DNA of 6,872 nucleotides, from contig JBGQFD010000140.1 in NCBI GenBank assembly GCA_041496705.1, forward strand, positions 1 to 6,872, given 5' to 3'. The notes beneath the pieces were generated by a model. It worked only from the letters and a program-made list of their open reading frames with translations. It was not told the DNA's origin and searched no databases. The position numbers and the translations under genes are program-made. This stretch comes from VBDM01 sp041496705 (GTDB taxonomy: Bacteria; Pseudomonadota; Gammaproteobacteria; Burkholderiales; SG8-39). Below, one piece after another: positions 5,674 through 6,872 of this stretch; the stretch's first letter is position 1, and each line of letters begins with the position of its first letter.

Positions 5674-6872
5674 TTATTTGCGAGCGGGGCCTTCGGCGGC
5701 GGATAGAGCCCGCGCTCTCATGTGAGAAAGCACCACGGCGAGCGCAACGCCGACGACGCAGATCGCGCTCGTGCCGATGAATCCCCATTTGAACGCGCCG
5801 GCGGTGTCCTTGACCACGCCGAGCGCGTAGGCGAAGGTGAGGGCGCCCAGGTTGGCGAACATGTTGCTGAATCCAGCCGACATGCCGGCAACGCGCGCTC
5901 CCAGCACCTCGACCGGCACGTGAAACAGCGGCCCGAAATAGAACTGCACGAACACCGCGTTGACCGCGACCACCGCCACCAGCAGCGGGATCGAGTCGAC
6001 TACCACGAGCAGGGCCGAGGTGCAGGCGAGCACCGCGAGCGACCCGCCGATCACGAGCGGCGGGTTCCGCAGCCGGTCCGACACGTAGCCGCCCACCGCG
6101 TTGGACGGGCCGCTCAGCGCGAAGCCGACCGCGGTGATCAGGCCCGCGCTCTGCAGCGACAGGCCGCGGTCGGCGACGAGCAGCGAGGGCAGCCAGAAAT
6201 TGAACGAGGTGGTGACGCCGAAGCGCACGAACTGGATCCCCGCGCACACCCACATGATCGGGTAGCGGAAAAGCTTGAAGGCGTCGAGCATCGCCACGGG
6301 ATGCTTCGGCCCCGTCGCGGCTTTCTCCCTGCCGAAGGCGAGGTAGACAAAGGCCGCGAACACGCCGAGCGCGGCGAAGGCGACGAACGGCGGGCGCCAG
6401 CCGTAGTGGCCCACCAGGAACGGCCCGATGAGCGAAAGGAGAATGTTCCCGGACACGCCGCCGATCACGTATACCCCCATCGCCGTCGCCCTGCGGTCGG
6501 GCGGGAACCACGAGGCAACGAGCGTCAGGCCCGGGGCGAAGATCAGCGCGCGGAACACGCCGGACACGACCTGGTTCGCGAGCGCCGCCTGGTAGGACTC
6601 GATCATGCCGAAGTTGATCGACAGGAGCGTCGAGCCGAGGACGCCGATGAAGAAGACGCGCTTCGGCCCGAAGCGGTCGGCGAGGTAGCCGCCGGGAATC
6701 TGGCACAGTGCGTAGCTGAAAGTCGCCGCGGCCGAGAGCATGCCCGCCTGCGCGAAGCTGATGTGCAGGTCCTCGCGGATGAGCGGCAGGAACAGCGCGA
6801 TGCCGCCGATCGACAGCATGTTGAAGCCCTGGCAGAACACCACCAGGGTCACGGTCAGCGCGGCGTCGCGCC
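5674..6872 (-). CDS. Major facilitator superfamily transporter, 5' end outside the window
   Basis: The frame is open through the right edge of the window and ends with TAA at 5674. A GTG at 6852 could be read as a start, but the six codons visible before it encode RDAALT, typical of the residues just before helix 1 in MFS proteins. The true start is therefore probably a little beyond the edge. About 12 hydrophobic helices can be traced. The loop between helices 2 and 3 carries the MFS signature GGYLADRFGPKR (residues 54-65 from the GTG), and a related GGYVSDRL lies at 254-261, as expected for the second half of the protein. SWFPPDRRATAMGVY (114-128) is typical of anion:cation symporter-like and oxalate/formate-like MFS porters. 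The substrate is not recognisable; a carboxylate or similar organic anion is a guess. It precedes the oxidase on the same strand. Confidence 0.88.
   Translation of the reverse strand, partial: RDAALTVTLVVFCQGFNMLSIGGIALFLPLIREDLHISFAQAGMLSAAATFSYALCQIPGGYLADRFGPKRVFFIGVLGSTLLSINFGMIESYQAALANQVVSGVFRALIFAPGLTLVASWFPPDRRATAMGVYVIGGVSGNILLSLIGPFLVGHYGWRPPFVAFAALGVFAAFVYLAFGREKAATGPKHPVAMLDAFKLFRYPIMWVCAGIQFVRFGVTTSFNFWLPSLLVADRGLSLQSAGLITAVGFALSGPSNAVGGYVSDRLRNPPLVIGGSLAVLACTSALLVVVDSIPLLVAVVAVNAVFVQFYFGPLFHVPVEVLGARVAGMSAGFSNMFANLGALTFAYALGVVKDTAGAFKWGFIGTSAICVVGVALAVVLSHMRARALSAAEGPARK

Noticed and set aside
5612..6706. 364-residue - strand frame overlapping the MFS gene
   Set aside because: Its product is dominated by Arg, Gly and Pro, and it overlaps a frame with 12 helices and two MFS signature loops.

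Overview
The window comes from a GC-rich Gram-negative bacterium, most likely a proteobacterium and plausibly a betaproteobacterium. The reasons are a lipobox lipoprotein, a twin-arginine signal peptide, a solitary NrtA/SsuA-type periplasmic binding protein and an FNR/ANR-type operator. No tRNA, rRNA, CRISPR array or insertion sequence was seen. The taxonomic guess rests on gene style only.

Left edge (1-334): remnants of two convergent hydrolase genes meet at about position 98. The + strand carries a piece of a beta-lactamase-family serine hydrolase. The - strand carries the membrane-anchored N-terminus of an alpha/beta hydrolase. Each loses its family pattern at the same point and continues into antisense of the other, so this is either a deletion that removed both 3' ends or an assembly chimera.

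Region 335-2016: a 175-base divergent spacer holds a perfect FNR/ANR-type box (TTGAT-N4-ATCAA), and a -10-like element lies where a class II FNR promoter would have it. It reads into an ABC-type substrate-binding protein and, 11 bases later, a small glycine-rich lipoprotein. A GC-rich hairpin follows the lipoprotein stop.

Region 2060-5572 (- strand): a two-gene operon. A membrane-anchored FAD-linked oxidase of 832 residues carries an unrecognised C-terminal region of about 330 residues. It is followed by a methyltransferase-like protein with a Tat signal and a degenerate SAM loop. The oxidase stop codon overlaps the methyltransferase ribosome binding site. The pair looks like a coupled redox/methyltransferase-like system of unknown substrate at the cell envelope and is the best candidate here for something undescribed.

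Right edge (5674-6872, - strand): a major facilitator superfamily transporter, cut by the window edge at its 5' end. It lies 101 bases upstream of the oxidase on the same strand and may or may not share its transcript.
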